A stretch of 7,223 nucleotides of DNA from Flavipsychrobacter sp964461535 (GTDB taxonomy: Bacteria; Bacteroidota; Bacteroidia; Chitinophagales; Chitinophagaceae), in assembly GCA_964461535.1 (NCBI GenBank), contig CAYWUY010000110.1, positions 1-7,223 of the forward strand. The letters run 5' to 3'. The position numbers were made by a program, and so were the translations under genes. The notes below the pieces were generated by a model, which saw only the letters and a list, made by a program, of their open reading frames with translations, was not told where the DNA came from and ran no database searches. Numbering within the stretch: the stretch's first letter is position 1; each line of letters opens with the position of its first letter. Positions 7,081-7,223 of this stretch are shown piece by piece.

Positions 7081-7223
7081 TTTCAACTTTTTGAATCGAA
7101 TACAATAAACTAAGGATGGGATGGAACTTATAAGGGGGAAGCTCAGCCAGTTGGGGTATATGTTTACAATTTGAAGTTTACAAATCAGAGTGGTAAATCG
7201 TTCCATAAATCAGGTAATATTAC
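7081..7223 (+). pseudogene. Decayed 3' remnant of a CHU_C/gliding-motility-type T9SS sorting domain (window-truncated)
   Basis: Reading from 7081 in one frame gives FQLFESNTIN, a TAA stop at 7111-7113, then GWDGTYKGEAQPVGVYVYNL (7114-7173) and FTNQSGKSFHKSGNIT to the window end. This is the C-terminal half of the gliding-motility-associated (CHU_C, TIGR04131-type) sorting domain: FES...GWDGTYKG, PxGVYVY, and a GNIT end that normally closes with a few more residues. The TAA sits where a Lys or Asn codon is expected, so one substitution explains it. Just upstream, TACGG followed by TTTCAA would read YGFQLFES if one T were restored in the T-run, hinting at a lost base as well. There is no start codon, signal peptide or passenger domain, and it starts only about 15 nt after the previous stop codon. 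It is best read as the tail of a deleted secreted protein. The last residues lie outside the window. Confidence 0.78.

Noticed and set aside
7021..7206. Minus-strand open frame at the right end
   Set aside because: It is the reverse shadow of the type A tail and the CHU_C remnant, whose plus-strand reading gives clear domain motifs.

Overview
The window looks like an AT-rich chromosomal segment of a Bacteroidota bacterium. Three things point there. Two type IX secretion (T9SS) C-terminal sorting domains lie at the right end: an intact type A domain and a decayed CHU_C/gliding-type domain. Genes start without Shine-Dalgarno sequences. There are also copies of the Bacteroidota -7 promoter motif TAnnTTTG. 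A Chitinophaga- or Sphingobacteria-like host is plausible, but the sequence alone does not settle the lineage.

Left part (about 213-4268, minus strand). Three co-directional genes read right to left: an exported seven-haem c-type cytochrome with a C-terminal TPR domain, an exported GHL10 (former DUF187) glycoside hydrolase with a C-terminal Fn3-like domain, and ribH (lumazine synthase). The gaps are 81 and 15 nt and I see no convincing terminator in them, so they may be one transcript. A 13-bp perfect hairpin at 161-195 follows ribH and probably ends it. Positions 1-160 are AT-rich and hold no gene I can support.

Middle (4269-4465). This is a divergent promoter region. A consensus -7 element sits 34 nt before pckA. 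A second one, on the minus strand, sits immediately before the cytochrome start codon.

Right part (4466-7223, plus strand). A complete ATP-dependent PEP carboxykinase (pckA), with codon choice suggesting strong expression, is followed by a 15-bp perfect hairpin terminator. Next is a secreted DNRLRE-domain protein with a T9SS type A sorting domain. Immediately after it, running off the window, is an orphan piece of a gliding-motility/CHU_C sorting domain with an in-frame stop, apparently the 3' remnant of a lost secreted protein.

The genes are mostly ordinary: central carbon metabolism, riboflavin synthesis, envelope glycan hydrolysis, periplasmic electron transfer and T9SS export. They do not form an obvious single pathway. 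The most interesting items are the cytochrome-TPR fusion of unknown function and the decayed sorting-domain remnant. I found no CRISPR, insertion sequence, tRNA or rRNA.
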